From Flavobacteriales bacterium (GTDB taxonomy: Bacteria > Bacteroidota > Bacteroidia > Flavobacteriales > ECT2AJA-044), in assembly GCA_021296215.1 (NCBI GenBank), contig JAGWBA010000005.1:1-56618 (forward strand): DNA of 56,618 bases. The letters are read 5' to 3'. How positions within the stretch are numbered: the first letter of the stretch is position 1; every line of letters begins with the position of its first letter. This document shows positions 6,943 to 17,077 of this stretch, piece after piece. The notes beneath the pieces are model-generated. The model worked only from the letters and a program-made list of their open reading frames with translations, ran no database searches and had not been told where the DNA came from. The position numbers were made by a program, and so were the translations under genes.

Positions 6943-8506
6943 ATGCGCCTTGGTCCCGACTCAACGTTACTCCGTGCTTTTCACGGACCAAATCTCCGAA
7001 GGGGCGATTCAGAATCTTGCTATCACACCAAGAGATAAAATCGAAATATTCGAAAGGAGCTTTCTCCAATGGCTCTTCGATAAGCTTACAGAGCTCTTCT
7101 TTTAATTCTCTGAATGGCTCCACTGCATTCGGGTCGTACTGATGGAGCCTTTTGAAGAATCGAATCAAGGCTTGTTCGGTCTTGAAGACTCGATTTCTCT
7201 TCTTGAGGTATCGGTAGGTGCTTTCGCTTTGGTAAACTACCAATTCAAGATGCCCCAGCTCATAGTGTAGCACTAGACTCATGAATTTGGAGAAGCTGAA
7301 TAAATCCTCATTCTCATCGATCCGCGTTTCATTGAGGATCTTATTAACGTTCTTGAGGCTGTCGGAGTACTGTTCGAGGCCAAAGTACACCGTAGCGATA
7401 TTGAAAAGGAAATCGGCCTTGCGGAGCGGACTGAGCTTGGTGTCGAATTTCTTTAATCCCCCTTCAACCTCCGGAAGTATTTCCAAAGCTCTGTTGTATT
7501 CTCCTTTTTGTCCGTGAATGGTCAACTCCAGTGATTTAAGGATACTGAAGACACGCATTTGTAGATCTACGTTGTCTTTTTGATCGAGCCGTTCAACAAA
7601 CTTGTTCAATTTCTCGAAATGATCGAGGATCTCCTGATGCTTCTTTAACAGATTACCGATGTAGATTACGTTCGAAAGAATGCTGAAATAGGTATTCGGC
7701 TCTTCTTTGAAAAGAATGAAGTTGTCTTCGATCAATCGAAGATTCAAGATCATGTGTTGATAGCTCTTCTCGTAATCTCCGGTAGAGAAATTGTGCGCGG
7801 AATAGATGTGGTGATACAAGTATTTAGCCTCAACTGTGAGTGCCATATCCTCGTCCTGTAGATGCGGATCTTTGAGGATCTTGTTGAATTTCTCTTTCTC
7901 CTCGAGGTTACGCACCTTACCGCCCTTGTAAAGTGGCAAAAAGAAACGCGATTTCAAGTTCCAGAAAGTGTAGTAATTCTTGATCAGTTCGATGGTATGT
8001 AGATCCTCTTCGAGAATGTCTTTGATGGCCTGGTCGTCCTGCCCCGAGTAGTTGTCCTTTTCGAGTATGCGCTTCTCCCACAAGCGAATCTCGAGAAGGG
8101 TAGTGTGCTTATCGTGGACAAGTGCGAGCTTCTTGGCTTTTTTTAGCAGCTTATCACACTGGCGGTAAAGGGTCTTCTTATAAAGGATCTCCGCCATGTG
8201 GAGCATCTTTTTAAGTTCTGCGTCTACCGAGCTGGAAGCGTGATAAGCGTGAAGGCTTTTAAGGATGAGCTCATAGAGTCGTGATTTGGTCACCGCGAAC
8301 CGTTTGATGAATTTCTCTCCTTTGAACTGTTTCAGGATAGCCGGCTCATCGTACTTTTCCTGTTGATCCACGGCATCGAATACGACGATGTGTACGTTGT
8401 TCTTCTCCATCACATGACGTGTAGCATAAATCTTGAAATACCGCTTCTCGTGCGGGGTCAAGCTATGAATCAGCGCGTGCAGATGTTCGCTCGTCTTTTT
8501 TGACAT
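6941..8506 (-). CDS. Large helical (TPR-like) protein of unknown function
   Basis: A 521-residue soluble protein without signal peptide or TM helix. The ATG at 8506 (MSKKTSEHLHALIHSL) is preferred to one eight codons upstream. It begins with a conserved-looking LTPHEKRYFKIYA segment and is then almost all alpha-helical. Repeated helix pairs with small residues (LYKKTLYRQCDKLLKKAKKL; LFNIATVYFGLEQYSDSLKN) resemble degenerate tetratricopeptide repeats. I know of similar unnamed proteins in other Bacteroidota but no function. A scaffold or regulatory protein is possible. It is transcribed alone, with about 220 bp upstream to the next gene and a terminator at its 3' edge. Confidence 0.7.
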   Translation of the reverse strand: MSKKTSEHLHALIHSLTPHEKRYFKIYATRHVMEKNNVHIVVFDAVDQQEKYDEPAILKQFKGEKFIKRFAVTKSRLYELILKSLHAYHASSSVDAELKKMLHMAEILYKKTLYRQCDKLLKKAKKLALVHDKHTTLLEIRLWEKRILEKDNYSGQDDQAIKDILEEDLHTIELIKNYYTFWNLKSRFFLPLYKGGKVRNLEEKEKFNKILKDPHLQDEDMALTVEAKYLYHHIYSAHNFSTGDYEKSYQHMILNLRLIEDNFILFKEEPNTYFSILSNVIYIGNLLKKHQEILDHFEKLNKFVERLDQKDNVDLQMRVFSILKSLELTIHGQKGEYNRALEILPEVEGGLKKFDTKLSPLRKADFLFNIATVYFGLEQYSDSLKNVNKILNETRIDENEDLFSFSKFMSLVLHYELGHLELVVYQSESTYRYLKKRNRVFKTEQALIRFFKRLHQYDPNAVEPFRELKEELCKLIEEPLEKAPFEYFDFISWCDSKILNRPFGDLVREKHGVTLSRDQGA

Positions 8507-8728
8507 GTGATTGAGTTTGGGTGTTCGCAATGAACTGAGAACAATATAGGGTATTCAATTGCACGAATGACGTACGCTTGAGCAAGGTAAAAAACCGGAA
8601 ATGTGATTTTTGTTGAAATCGATGCATAAATTGGAGTCGTGATTTATGCAAAAAGGGGCACTCTCGGCTCTTTCAGCTTTGAGGTGTGATTTTTTATCTT
8701 TATTCGGAATTGTGATTTTAGAAAAAAA

Positions 8729-9631
8729 TCACCGCCGATCCACAGTGCATATCATGCACCGTACCGATCCACCCCCGAAATGCTCAATGTTCGGAATCCC
8801 CGTTATAACAGGAGTGTAAAGGCCCTCAATCACGCGCTGTTGCTCGCTAGACAAGGTGTTCCAGGCCGTACGACTTGCCGTGAACAAGGGGCCATTTGAG
8901 CCTTCAAGCTCTATCCAATTGCCTGCAAAAGCATTCATCTGATCTTGGGTGAGATGAAGAATTGGGCGTTGGTTCGCGGTCAGACTCGTAATAATTACCT
9001 CCCTCTCCTTATTATTCAAAATTGAAGACCAGCATCCCAAGGCCATTTGTCGGCCAATGCCCATAATGACATTGGTGTGGTAGATCTCGCGACCTTGGTC
9101 ATCTGCCGCATTAAAAATGCGGAGATCAACATTCAGTAAATCAACTACTCGCTGTGCTAAAAAGTCATTAGATCTAGGTGATCGGGCCATATAGGCACTG
9201 CCGTCAACAGGATCGAATACCAGTGCCCCTGTTCCTTCTAAATATCGGCCGCTGAGCTCTTCATCGGTCAAATCAGTGATTTTTACTCGTGCCCAACGCT
9301 TGGTAAGCGAATGAACCCAATCTGGGCGTCGTTCATCGCGCCGTTTAGGCGCCAACATAGGATAGAGGAATACGCGATCAACTTCAGGGTGAAAGCTCAC
9401 CCAGTTATTGGGGAATACGGCATCCGAGTTGGCGGATTCTTTCGGTTCATCAAAGACCTCAACGAGTACTCCTTTAGCTCGAAGGTTTTCGGTCAAGCGG
9501 CCAAACTCCATACGAGCCAACTCGTGCAAATTGTGAGGGGGAACTTCGCGGCTCTGAAAGGCGTTACTGTCCGCTGTCTGCGAGTTGGGGCCGAAAGCGG
9601 CCGGGCGCACCATGAAGACGCGCGAAACCAT
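8729..9631 (-). CDS. ctlX: CtlX/arginine deiminase-related amidinohydrolase
   Basis: A 300-residue protein of the guanidino-group-modifying superfamily (arginine deiminase, DDAH, amidinotransferase). It begins MVSRVFMVRPAAFGPN. Visible motifs are SANSDAVFPNNWVSFH (substrate loop), LEGTGALVFD, YHTNVIMGIG (catalytic His region) and GGGSVRCMIC, which carries the nucleophilic Cys near the C-terminus. The best family match is the citrulline-utilisation hydrolase CtlX, though the substrate could be another guanidino or ureido compound. The start at 9631 shares one base with the stop of the LOG gene (TGATG). It is the last gene of the rfbC-uvrA operon. Confidence 0.8.
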   Translation of the reverse strand: MVSRVFMVRPAAFGPNSQTADSNAFQSREVPPHNLHELARMEFGRLTENLRAKGVLVEVFDEPKESANSDAVFPNNWVSFHPEVDRVFLYPMLAPKRRDERRPDWVHSLTKRWARVKITDLTDEELSGRYLEGTGALVFDPVDGSAYMARSPRSNDFLAQRVVDLLNVDLRIFNAADDQGREIYHTNVIMGIGRQMALGCWSSILNNKEREVIITSLTANQRPILHLTQDQMNAFAGNWIELEGSNGPLFTASRTAWNTLSSEQQRVIEGLYTPVITGIPNIEHFGGGSVRCMICTVDRR

Positions 9632-10329
9632 CAGAAGTTCGGACGTAGGAGGTACTTCATGTAAAAATCGTCGACGGCTTTCACCACGCTTTCCGGGTCG
9701 TCGCAAATCGCAATGAGGTCCAGGTCGCCTTCGCTGATATTGCCAAAACCGTCTTGTACGGTTTGCTTGATCCAATCGAGTAGGGGGCCCCAGAACTCCT
9801 TACCATAAAGTATGATCGGAAAACGCTCTATTTTATTGGTTTGGATCAAGGTTAGCGACTCAAAGAATTCGTCGAGTGTTCCGAATCCACCCGGCATGGC
9901 AATAAAGGCCTGTGAGTACTTCACGAACATCACTTTACGGACGAAGAAGTAGTCGAATTCAATGAGTTTGTCCTGATCGATGTAGGGGTTCGACCCCTGC
10001 TCATGAGGCAGTTCGATGTTGAGTCCGACCGAATTTCCTCCGGCTCTGTTAGCACCCTTATTTGCCGCCTCCATGATACCTGGTCCACCGCCGCTAATGA
10101 TTCCATACCCGCGCTGACAAAGCCTAAAAGCGATGTCCTCGGCGAGTTGGTAGTAGCGATCTTCGGGCTGAGTGCGAGCCGATCCGAAGATGCTCACGCA
10201 AGGACCGATCTTTGAAAGCTTTTCAAAGCCCTCAACGAATTCGGCCATGATCTTGAAAATGGCCCAACTGTCGTTGGCCTTGATCTCATTCCAGTCGCGC
10301 TGTAGGGTGTTCTTAAGTCGTTGGCTCAT
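9631..10329 (-). CDS. LOG-family nucleotide-binding protein (first copy)
   Basis: A 232-residue Rossmann-fold protein with the family signatures SGGGPGIMEAANKGA and MPGGFGTLDEFFE, once called lysine-decarboxylase-like and now known as LOG phosphoribohydrolases acting on nucleoside monophosphates. The start MSQRLKN at 10329 is preferred. A start nine codons earlier would lie deeper in the end of uvrA. Compared with the copy at 20411-20953 it has a longer N-terminal helical extension. It overlaps uvrA by 17 bp and ctlX by 1 bp. A housekeeping role in nucleotide salvage is likely. Confidence 0.85.
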   Translation of the reverse strand: MSQRLKNTLQRDWNEIKANDSWAIFKIMAEFVEGFEKLSKIGPCVSIFGSARTQPEDRYYQLAEDIAFRLCQRGYGIISGGGPGIMEAANKGANRAGGNSVGLNIELPHEQGSNPYIDQDKLIEFDYFFVRKVMFVKYSQAFIAMPGGFGTLDEFFESLTLIQTNKIERFPIILYGKEFWGPLLDWIKQTVQDGFGNISEGDLDLIAICDDPESVVKAVDDFYMKYLLRPNF

Positions 10330-13186
10330 AGCTGTTCGTTTTTTCGGCCGCGGCACGGGTCCATTCGAGCTCCTTTTTAAGGAATTGCCCCGTATAGCTG
10401 TGCTCCATTTCGGCGATCTCTTCCGGAGTTCCTACGCCTAGGATATTTCCACCTTCGGCGCCACCTTCGGGTCCTAGGTCTATGAGGTGATCGGCGACCT
10501 TGATAACATTGAGGTTATGCTCGATCACCAAAACCGTGTTGCCTCTATTCACCAAACGCTGCAATACCTCGAGCAGTACGCGAATATCTTCGAAATGCAA
10601 TCCGGTCGTCGGTTCGTCAAGGATATACAACGTTTGTCCCGTATCGCGCTTACTCAATTCGGTCGCGAGCTTCACGCGCTGTGCCTCACCACCGCTCAAG
10701 GTCGTGCTTTGCTGTCCGAGTTTAACGTAACCTAACCCCACATCGTTCAGGGTCTTGATCTTGTTGTATATCTTCGGAATATTCTTGAAGAACTCGCTCC
10801 CGTCTTCCACGGTCATGTCGAGCACCTCGGCAATGCTTTTTCCCTTGTATCGAACTTCAAGTGTCTCGCGATTGAATCGCTTGCCGTTGCACGTAGGGCA
10901 GGGGACTTGCACATCGGGCAAGAAATTCATTTCGATCACCTGAACTCCGGCACCCCGGCATGTTTCGCAGCGGCCGCCCTTTACATTAAAGCTGAAGCGC
11001 CCCGGCTTGTATCCGCGGATCTTGGCCTCGGGCAAATTGGCGAACAGTGATCGAATATCGCCCCATACATTCGTGTAGGTGGCCGGATTCGAGCGCGGAG
11101 TGCGCCCGATCGGACTTTGGTCTATGTCGATCACCTTATCTATGAGGTCGAGCCCTTCAATGCGCTCGTACTTCATCGGCTTGCTCACAGCGTAGTAGTA
11201 ATGCGCGCTCAGAATGCGGTACAGCGTTTCGTTCACTAGGGTAGACTTCCCACTACCACTTACCCCGGTCACGCAGGTCAATGTGCCAATCGGCAGTTCC
11301 ATATCCACGTTCTTGAGGTTGTTTCCTTTAGCCCCAAAGAGTTTAATCGAAGAGCCATTTCCTTTCCGCCTCTCGGCGGGAAGCGCGATTAGCCGTTGGC
11401 CGTTCAAGTATTCTGCAGTTAGCGTGGGGAGTTTCAGTACTTCAGAAGGAGTGCCCTCGGCAACGATGTGTCCTCCATGTACACCTGCACCCGGACCAAT
11501 ATCGATCACGTGGTCCGCGTGTTCGATCATGTCGCGGTCGTGTTCGGCCACGATGATGCTGTTACCTACGTCGCGCAGATCCTTCAGCGATTTAATCAAC
11601 TTCGCATTATCGCGCTGATGCAGCCCAATACTCGGCTCGTCGAGGATGTACAGAACGCCCACCAATTGTGATCCGATCTGTGTAGCCAAACGAATTCGCT
11701 GAGCTTCACCACCCGACAAGCTTTTACTTCCGCGGTTCAAACTCAAGTAATTCAGTCCTACATCGATTAAAAACCCGAGTCTAGAACGAATCTCTTTCAG
11801 TATTTCTACGGCGATCACGCGCTGGCGTTCGCTAATGCGATCTTCGACTCCTTTGAGCCACACGCCGAGATCACCAATACTCATATTGGCCAATTCGAAG
11901 ATGTTGTGGTGGTCTATGCGGAAGTGCAAGCTCTCCTTGCGAAGTCGAGCCCCTCGACATTCAGGACAGTTCTTCTTCACCATGTAGTCGCCTGCCCAAC
12001 GTCGGAGACTTCTGCTCTTGGCGTTGTTGTGTTGTTGCTCCAGAAAGGGAATGAGGCCGTCGAAATTGATCGAGTAGTTCTTCGTTACTCCAAGAGTTTT
12101 GCTTTTTACTTCAAAGGTTTCTTTGGTGCCATGTAAAATGGCGTTCCAACCATCTTCCGGAATTTCAACCACCGGAGAATTGAGGTCGAAATCGTATCGC
12201 TCACCGATCATTTTGATCTCTCCAAAGATCCAGTTGTTCTTCATTTCGCCAAGTGGGGCAATACCTCCGTTCTTGATCGATTTCTTTGGGTTCGGAGCTA
12301 TCTTATCGCGATCGACCACCGATACTTTTCCGATACCATTGCAGCTCGGGCAAGCACCTTTGGGCGAGTTGAACGAGAAAGTATTGGGTTCCGGGTGGTC
12401 GTAGGCGATGCCGCTGGTCGGGCACATCAACTGTCGCGAGAAATAGCGGATCTGGTCCGTGTTGTGCCGTTGAACCATGAGCATTCCCTTACCCTGCGTC
12501 ATGGCCGTTTCGATGCTCTGCTTGAGGCGCTGGTCACTATCGGCATCAACCTTCAATCGATCGATCACGATCTCGATGTCGTGCGTTTTGTAGCGATCGA
12601 GCTTCATACCCCGCGTTACTTCAACGATCTCACCATCGACTCGAGCTCTAACGAAGCCCTGCTTCAAGATGGTTTCAAAAAGATCGCGGTAATGTCCTTT
12701 CCGCGAGCGAATCACTGGTGAAAGCAGTAGTATTCGTTCGCCGTCGAAATCCTCTTTGATCAGTTGGCGAATTTGCTCGTCGGTATAGCTGACCATTTTT
12801 TCGCCGGAAACGTAACTGTATGCGTCCGCAGCACGGGCATAGAGTAGACGTAAAAAGTCGTATACCTCGGTGATGGTTCCGACGGTTGAGCGAGGATTTT
12901 TACTCGTGGTCTTTTGTTCGATGCTGATCACCGGACTCAAGCCATTTATTTTATCGACATCGGGGCGTTCTAATCCGCCCAGGAATTGTCGTGCATAGGC
13001 AGAGAAGGTTTCGATATAACGACGCTGTCCTTCGGCGTAAATGGTGTCGAAGGCCAGGGAGCTTTTTCCGCTACCACTCAGTCCGGTGATCACCACGAGT
13101 TGGTCGCGCGGGATCGATATATCTATGTTTTTGAGGTTGTGGACGCGGGCGCCCAGCACCTCGAGCTGTTCGTCGTAATTCGTCAT
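10313..13186 (-). CDS. uvrA: Excinuclease ABC subunit UvrA
   Basis: A 957-residue full-length UvrA, the damage-recognising ATPase of nucleotide excision repair. Both ABC modules are complete: Walker [15 protein letters not shown] and [14 protein letters not shown], signatures [12 protein letters not shown] and [12 protein letters not shown], and Walker [12 protein letters not shown] and [11 protein letters not shown]. Zinc-module motifs include CPECRGARL and the CETCRGAG...CPTCNGKRF finger. The first finger reads CPTSG...CPSCNG, so one usual Cys is Ser; I believe this is common in Bacteroidota. It overlaps the MltD-like gene by 4 bp and LOG by 17 bp. This is one of the longest intact genes here and a control for sequence quality. 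Confidence 0.97.
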   Translation of the reverse strand: MTNYDEQLEVLGARVHNLKNIDISIPRDQLVVITGLSGSGKSSLAFDTIYAEGQRRYIETFSAYARQFLGGLERPDVDKINGLSPVISIEQKTTSKNPRSTVGTITEVYDFLRLLYARAADAYSYVSGEKMVSYTDEQIRQLIKEDFDGERILLLSPVIRSRKGHYRDLFETILKQGFVRARVDGEIVEVTRGMKLDRYKTHDIEIVIDRLKVDADSDQRLKQSIETAMTQGKGMLMVQRHNTDQIRYFSRQLMCPTSGIAYDHPEPNTFSFNSPKGACPSCNGIGKVSVVDRDKIAPNPKKSIKNGGIAPLGEMKNNWIFGEIKMIGERYDFDLNSPVVEIPEDGWNAILHGTKETFEVKSKTLGVTKNYSINFDGLIPFLEQQHNNAKSRSLRRWAGDYMVKKNCPECRGARLRKESLHFRIDHHNIFELANMSIGDLGVWLKGVEDRISERQRVIAVEILKEIRSRLGFLIDVGLNYLSLNRGSKSLSGGEAQRIRLATQIGSQLVGVLYILDEPSIGLHQRDNAKLIKSLKDLRDVGNSIIVAEHDRDMIEHADHVIDIGPGAGVHGGHIVAEGTPSEVLKLPTLTAEYLNGQRLIALPAERRKGNGSSIKLFGAKGNNLKNVDMELPIGTLTCVTGVSGSGKSTLVNETLYRILSAHYYYAVSKPMKYERIEGLDLIDKVIDIDQSPIGRTPRSNPATYTNVWGDIRSLFANLPEAKIRGYKPGRFSFNVKGGRCETCRGAGVQVIEMNFLPDVQVPCPTCNGKRFNRETLEVRYKGKSIAEVLDMTVEDGSEFFKNIPKIYNKIKTLNDVGLGYVKLGQQSTTLSGGEAQRVKLATELSKRDTGQTLYILDEPTTGLHFEDIRVLLEVLQRLVNRGNTVLVIEHNLNVIKVADHLIDLGPEGGAEGGNILGVGTPEEIAEMEHSYTGQFLKKELEWTRAAAEKTNSYEPTT

Positions 13187-14130
13187 TCCGACTCCTCCTG
13201 TCTGAAGTATAGGCTCGTGTCGACCGGCAATTCGATCGCGTAGGTCAAACCTTCGCGATTAAGCAAAAAACTCTCCCGGAGCCACGGGTTAAAATATTTA
13301 AAAGTCTTGTACGATATGCCCTTTTGCGCAGCGAAGTCGGCCCAGTGCTCAACAGCCGTGTCTACTTCAACGATATAGGTTTCCGGATAGGCGTAGAGGT
13401 CTTTGTCGCGGTAGTGAAAGCCATAGCCTTCGGCATTCTCAAGTACTTCCTTGATGGCCATGATGCGGAACACGTATCGGCTCGCTTCGGGGTTTAAAAG
13501 TAAATTCCAATACGAGTCGACCTTTTGACGTTCGAGCTGGCGCTCCAAGCCATTTTGCCCCATGTTGTAAGATGCAGCAGCCAAAGACCACGTTCCAAAA
13601 CGCTCTTTTGCTTCGAGCAGATACTCGCAGGCTACGCGGGTCGATTTCTCTAGGTTGTAACGCTCGTCGACCTCCCCGTTGATGAGCAGTCCGTGTTCCT
13701 TACCCGTACTTTCGAGTATTTGCCAAAAACCAGTGGCTCCGGCGGGGGAAACGACATTTTGTAATCCACTTTCAGCTACGGCCAAATATTTAAAGTCATC
13801 CGGGACGCCCTTTTCGGCGAGAATTGGTTCGATGATCGGAAAGTACTTATTCGCTCTTTTGATCAACAAAAGGCCATTCGACTGCCAATACGTATTCACC
13901 AATAATTCTCGATCGAGACGTTCGTAGATGTCGGGATCCTCGATCGGTACACGCTCGCCCATAAAGATAGGCGCTTCGGGTAGGCTCAGCGCATATACGT
14001 TGTAGTTCCGATTGAAGTGTTCTTTGAATGTACCATCGTCCGTTTCGATATCACTGCTCGAAAAAATGAACAGCTGAGTCAAAACAAAGGCAATACACAA
14101 TACTCCGGTCGCTTGAAGGATCTTTTTCAT
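13183..14130 (-). CDS. Lytic transglycosylase, MltD-like SLT domain
   Basis: A 315-residue envelope protein with an N-terminal signal or anchor helix (ATGVLCIAFVLTQLFIFSS). The SLT domain is at about residues 105-235: VPDDFKYLAVAESGLQN holds the catalytic Glu, followed by SPAGATGFWQI, ACEYLLEAKERFGTWSLA and AASYNMGQNGL. It should cleave peptidoglycan glycan strands to 1,6-anhydro ends. No LysM repeats are visible, so it is shorter than E. coli MltD. The gene overlaps rfbC and uvrA by 4 bp each. Confidence 0.87.
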   Translation of the reverse strand: MKKILQATGVLCIAFVLTQLFIFSSSDIETDDGTFKEHFNRNYNVYALSLPEAPIFMGERVPIEDPDIYERLDRELLVNTYWQSNGLLLIKRANKYFPIIEPILAEKGVPDDFKYLAVAESGLQNVVSPAGATGFWQILESTGKEHGLLINGEVDERYNLEKSTRVACEYLLEAKERFGTWSLAAASYNMGQNGLERQLERQKVDSYWNLLLNPEASRYVFRIMAIKEVLENAEGYGFHYRDKDLYAYPETYIVEVDTAVEHWADFAAQKGISYKTFKYFNPWLRESFLLNREGLTYAIELPVDTSLYFRQEESE

Positions 14131-14675
14131 ATGCTGAACGGGCTGTCGAAGTCTTTTAAAAAGGAGGCGATTTCGTCTTTTTCACTCAGAACAGGATTCT
14201 CAATATCCCAGTTGATGTGAATATCTGGATCGCTCCAACGGATAGCGTCCTCACTTTGTTTGTTGTAATAGTCCGTGCACTTGTAGGAGAAGATGGTATT
14301 GTCTTCCAGGGTGAGGAATCCATGTGCAAAACCAGGTGGAATCCAAAACTGATTTTGAAGTTCTTCATCGAGGATCTCAGCGTGGTATTGGCCGTAGGTC
14401 GGAGAGCCTTTGCGTATATCTACCGCGACGTCGAGTACTGAACCTTTGATCACGCGAACGAGTTTTCCTTGAGCGTGAGGTGGTTTTTGAAAATGCAGGC
14501 CGCGCAGTACCCCTCTTTGCGAGAGGCTTTGGTTATCTTGCACGAAAGGGCCTTCAATACCGGCCTCTTTATAGCGTTCTTCAGAAAAACTTTCCAGGAA
14601 ATAGCCGCGTTCATCGCGGAAAACTCGGGGGGTAATGACCAACAGGCCATCTATATGGGAGGGCGCGATTTTCAT
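14127..14675 (-). CDS. rfbC: dTDP-4-dehydrorhamnose 3,5-epimerase
   Basis: A 182-residue cupin-fold epimerase of the dTDP-L-rhamnose pathway. Motifs are FRDERGYFLESFSE, VQDNQSLSQRGVLRGLHFQ (catalytic His), KGSVLDVAVDIRKGSPTYG, PPGFAHGFLTLED and YKCTDYYN. The start MKIAPSHIDG at 14675 gives the normal family length; an upstream in-frame start adds 15 residues with no family similarity. No rfbA, rfbB or rfbD is in the window, so the rest of the pathway must be elsewhere. It appears to lead the five-gene operon. Confidence 0.93.
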   Translation of the reverse strand: MKIAPSHIDGLLVITPRVFRDERGYFLESFSEERYKEAGIEGPFVQDNQSLSQRGVLRGLHFQKPPHAQGKLVRVIKGSVLDVAVDIRKGSPTYGQYHAEILDEELQNQFWIPPGFAHGFLTLEDNTIFSYKCTDYYNKQSEDAIRWSDPDIHINWDIENPVLSEKDEIASFLKDFDSPFSI

Positions 14676-14746
14676 AAGACGCGAAGGTACGAATATTCTT
14701 GGCCAATTTAATGAAAACAATACCTCCGCTCGCTTGTAATTAGAGT

Positions 14747-15418
14747 ATGGTTCAAGTCAGTGTTTTGGGTGCCACAGGGCTCGTTGGTCGTCATTTAATG
14801 AACGAACTAGTCGCAAATCCGGCCATAGGCCGAATTCAAGTTTGGTCGCGCCGTCCGGTTCATTTCGATAGCGACAAGGTCGAGGTCGTGGTAGCCGATT
14901 TGTATGAAATTCAGCAGCACGACACCTCGTTTTTACCCGATGGTGTTTTCTGCTGTATTGGAACTACCAATGCCAAGGCACCTGACGAGGAAACCTACAG
15001 GGCCATCGATTACGGTATTCCCGTTTCGGCGGCCTGTAAGGCACGGCGAGAAGGGGTAGAGGCCTTTGCCGTGATTTCGAGTATTGGCGCTAATGCCACT
15101 GCGCAGCCCTTTTATTTGCGCACGAAGGGGCAGATGGAGCTTGACGTGCTCAAGCACGGTCCAAGGCGCAAATGGGCTTTGAGACCGAGTTTTTTATTGG
15201 GCGAGCGGAGTGAAAAACGCCTAGGAGAAAGCATCGGTAAGTTCTTTATCCGGCTCTTTGGGCCGCTGCTCTTCGGTTCTTGGAAGAAATATCGAGGAAT
15301 CCATGCCCGTGAAGTGGCCAAGGCCATGATCACCTTGGTCATGGATCCGCGCGATCAATACGTATGGGAGAGCAACGAGATCAAAGACCTCGCAGCACTT
15401 TATCCTTCGGATAACTGA
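14747..15418 (+). CDS. NAD(P)H-binding SDR-like protein
   Basis: A 223-residue atypical short-chain dehydrogenase. The N-terminus has the Rossmann glycine motif VSVLGATGLVGRHL and WSRRPV, which suggests NADP. FCCIGTTNAKAPDEETYRAI and VISSIGANATAQPFYLRTKG resemble the HTATIP2/YwnB-type family, with Ser in SSIGAN and Tyr in FYLRTKG in catalytic-like positions. The substrate is unknown. It is transcribed divergently from rfbC, and its last 38 bp overlap the end of the convergent MuiA-like gene. Confidence 0.8.
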   Translation: MVQVSVLGATGLVGRHLMNELVANPAIGRIQVWSRRPVHFDSDKVEVVVADLYEIQQHDTSFLPDGVFCCIGTTNAKAPDEETYRAIDYGIPVSAACKARREGVEAFAVISSIGANATAQPFYLRTKGQMELDVLKHGPRRKWALRPSFLLGERSEKRLGESIGKFFIRLFGPLLFGSWKKYRGIHAREVAKAMITLVMDPRDQYVWESNEIKDLAALYPSDN

Positions 15419-17042
15419 CCTCGAAACCGCACTCAAACTCCTCTTTGGCTCTCGGTCCCAAGTCAAACTTCCATTCGATCATTCCATCCGTTTCGGTATA
15501 ACTACCGTCTCGACATTCTAACCGCTCGACCTCGAGTCCGTCTTGAAGCGACAAGGGCATGTGGTCTTGTATATAGAGTTCGACAGCAGTGCTTTTGAAG
15601 TTTTCGACAATGTAGCGGTATACGCGCTCTTGTTTTACTCGCTTACCGATGATGGAGTTTTTTGACTTGGTCAAAACGAGCTCTCGCGTTACACTGAGGC
15701 CTTCGTCAATTCCCATGCTGAGCTCCAAGGTATCGGCAAACATGTTCTTGTTCATCTGCAATTGACCTAAGAACGTGTTTTGGTAGTATAGTTTAGCTTT
15801 AGCGTTGGGCAGCATATACTCTTGCCAGTCGGCAAATCGAGCTTGTACGAAAACCGCATTATAGAGCTTAGGTACTGCTACTAATCTATAGTCACAATCG
15901 AGCTCAGCCCTTTCGAGTTTCACACGAAGGGGGTAGGCCGATCCGCTTTTGATCGAGAATTTACGATCGAACGAAAAGAGCTTGAAGGCAAGTTGCTCTA
16001 CCCGGGTAACTTGAGCTACGTCATACGACGCTACGGTTAGTTCTTTGGGCGCTTCTTCAACGGAATCGATCCCGGCTTCGGCTTTGTACACTTGTACAGA
16101 TTCAAGAACACCGGCATTTCTGGTTTGTGCACGCTCGACCAAGCTCAGGATCCAAGGTTGCAGATAAGGCTTGTTTCGATGACTCGTCGGATTGCTCGTC
16201 GAAACGAGTAAGTCGACGTTGTCCCAATTTTTACCCGTGTTTTGATATACCTGTGCTCTCTGTTGTATCTCCATGGGTTCTCCATATCCATTCGAGCGGA
16301 ATTCGATCTCTGGTGTCCAACCGGCTGAGTTTACGAGGTAGGTAAATTCAATATTTCCAGAACCTGCCCGGTCTGCTTCCACGGCCAAAACGAGTCGGTA
16401 ATCGTAGTACGCACTCTTGACCGGATACCGGTCTTGAAAATCCTGCCGCAAGGCAGCGATCCTTTGCTGAAGGTGTTGGCGTGTTTCGTTGTAGCCCTCT
16501 TGTTCGCGACTGTGATCGACCAGAGCATCGTTCACTTCGTTGAGGCGTTGACGGAGGTAGGCGACTGCATCTTGCAACAATTGCAGCGAGTCGGCGATGG
16601 CGGTTCCCTGATTGATGGGATTGTTTAAGAGTAGGCGCTTTTCATTGTTGAGTACTTCGAGACGGAAGGCGAGGTTCTTGGACCAGTATTGCATGTCGCT
16701 TAAACTGTCTTCGGCCGCTTTTATTTTGCGTTGGAGCGCACGTGCCGTTGCATCGTTAGGCTCTTCGTTTTTCGGTTGTTTGGTGCGCGTTTCGTAGCGA
16801 TAGCTCAGCAGTGTAAAGTCGCCGGTTCCGGTGAGCACGATACTTCCGGCATTGATACCCGGTTCGAGATCGTGGAGAATGATCTCTTGAATCCCGGAAT
16901 TATAGTTGATATCGGCCGAGCGATTTACTTGTGCGCCGCTCAGAAAAAAGGTGACTTCCTCGACCTTGGAGCTGACTTCACCTTCGGCGAAGGCAGTAAT
17001 AGAAAACAGCGCCGCGAGTACCAATACGAATAGCTTTTTCAT
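15381..17042 (-). CDS. MuiA-family protein (DUF4140-DUF4139)
   Basis: A 553-residue exported protein with a cleavable signal peptide (MKKLFVLVLAALFSITAFAE). Next come a DUF4140-like N-terminal domain (VEEVTFFLSGAQVNRSADI), a long helical coiled-coil stretch at about residues 100-205, and a DUF4139 beta-rich domain to the end (AGWTPEIEFRSNGYGEPMEI; YRYIVENFKSTAVELYIQDH). The family is called mucoidy inhibitor A for historical reasons and its biochemical role is not settled. It follows the alpha/beta hydrolase by 35 bp and is last in its operon. Confidence 0.85.
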   Translation of the reverse strand: MKKLFVLVLAALFSITAFAEGEVSSKVEEVTFFLSGAQVNRSADINYNSGIQEIILHDLEPGINAGSIVLTGTGDFTLLSYRYETRTKQPKNEEPNDATARALQRKIKAAEDSLSDMQYWSKNLAFRLEVLNNEKRLLLNNPINQGTAIADSLQLLQDAVAYLRQRLNEVNDALVDHSREQEGYNETRQHLQQRIAALRQDFQDRYPVKSAYYDYRLVLAVEADRAGSGNIEFTYLVNSAGWTPEIEFRSNGYGEPMEIQQRAQVYQNTGKNWDNVDLLVSTSNPTSHRNKPYLQPWILSLVERAQTRNAGVLESVQVYKAEAGIDSVEEAPKELTVASYDVAQVTRVEQLAFKLFSFDRKFSIKSGSAYPLRVKLERAELDCDYRLVAVPKLYNAVFVQARFADWQEYMLPNAKAKLYYQNTFLGQLQMNKNMFADTLELSMGIDEGLSVTRELVLTKSKNSIIGKRVKQERVYRYIVENFKSTAVELYIQDHMPLSLQDGLEVERLECRDGSYTETDGMIEWKFDLGPRAKEEFECGFEVSYPKDKVLRGL

Positions 17043-17077
17043 GACTGAAGGAGTTGATTTACGATAAGAAGTAGCAA

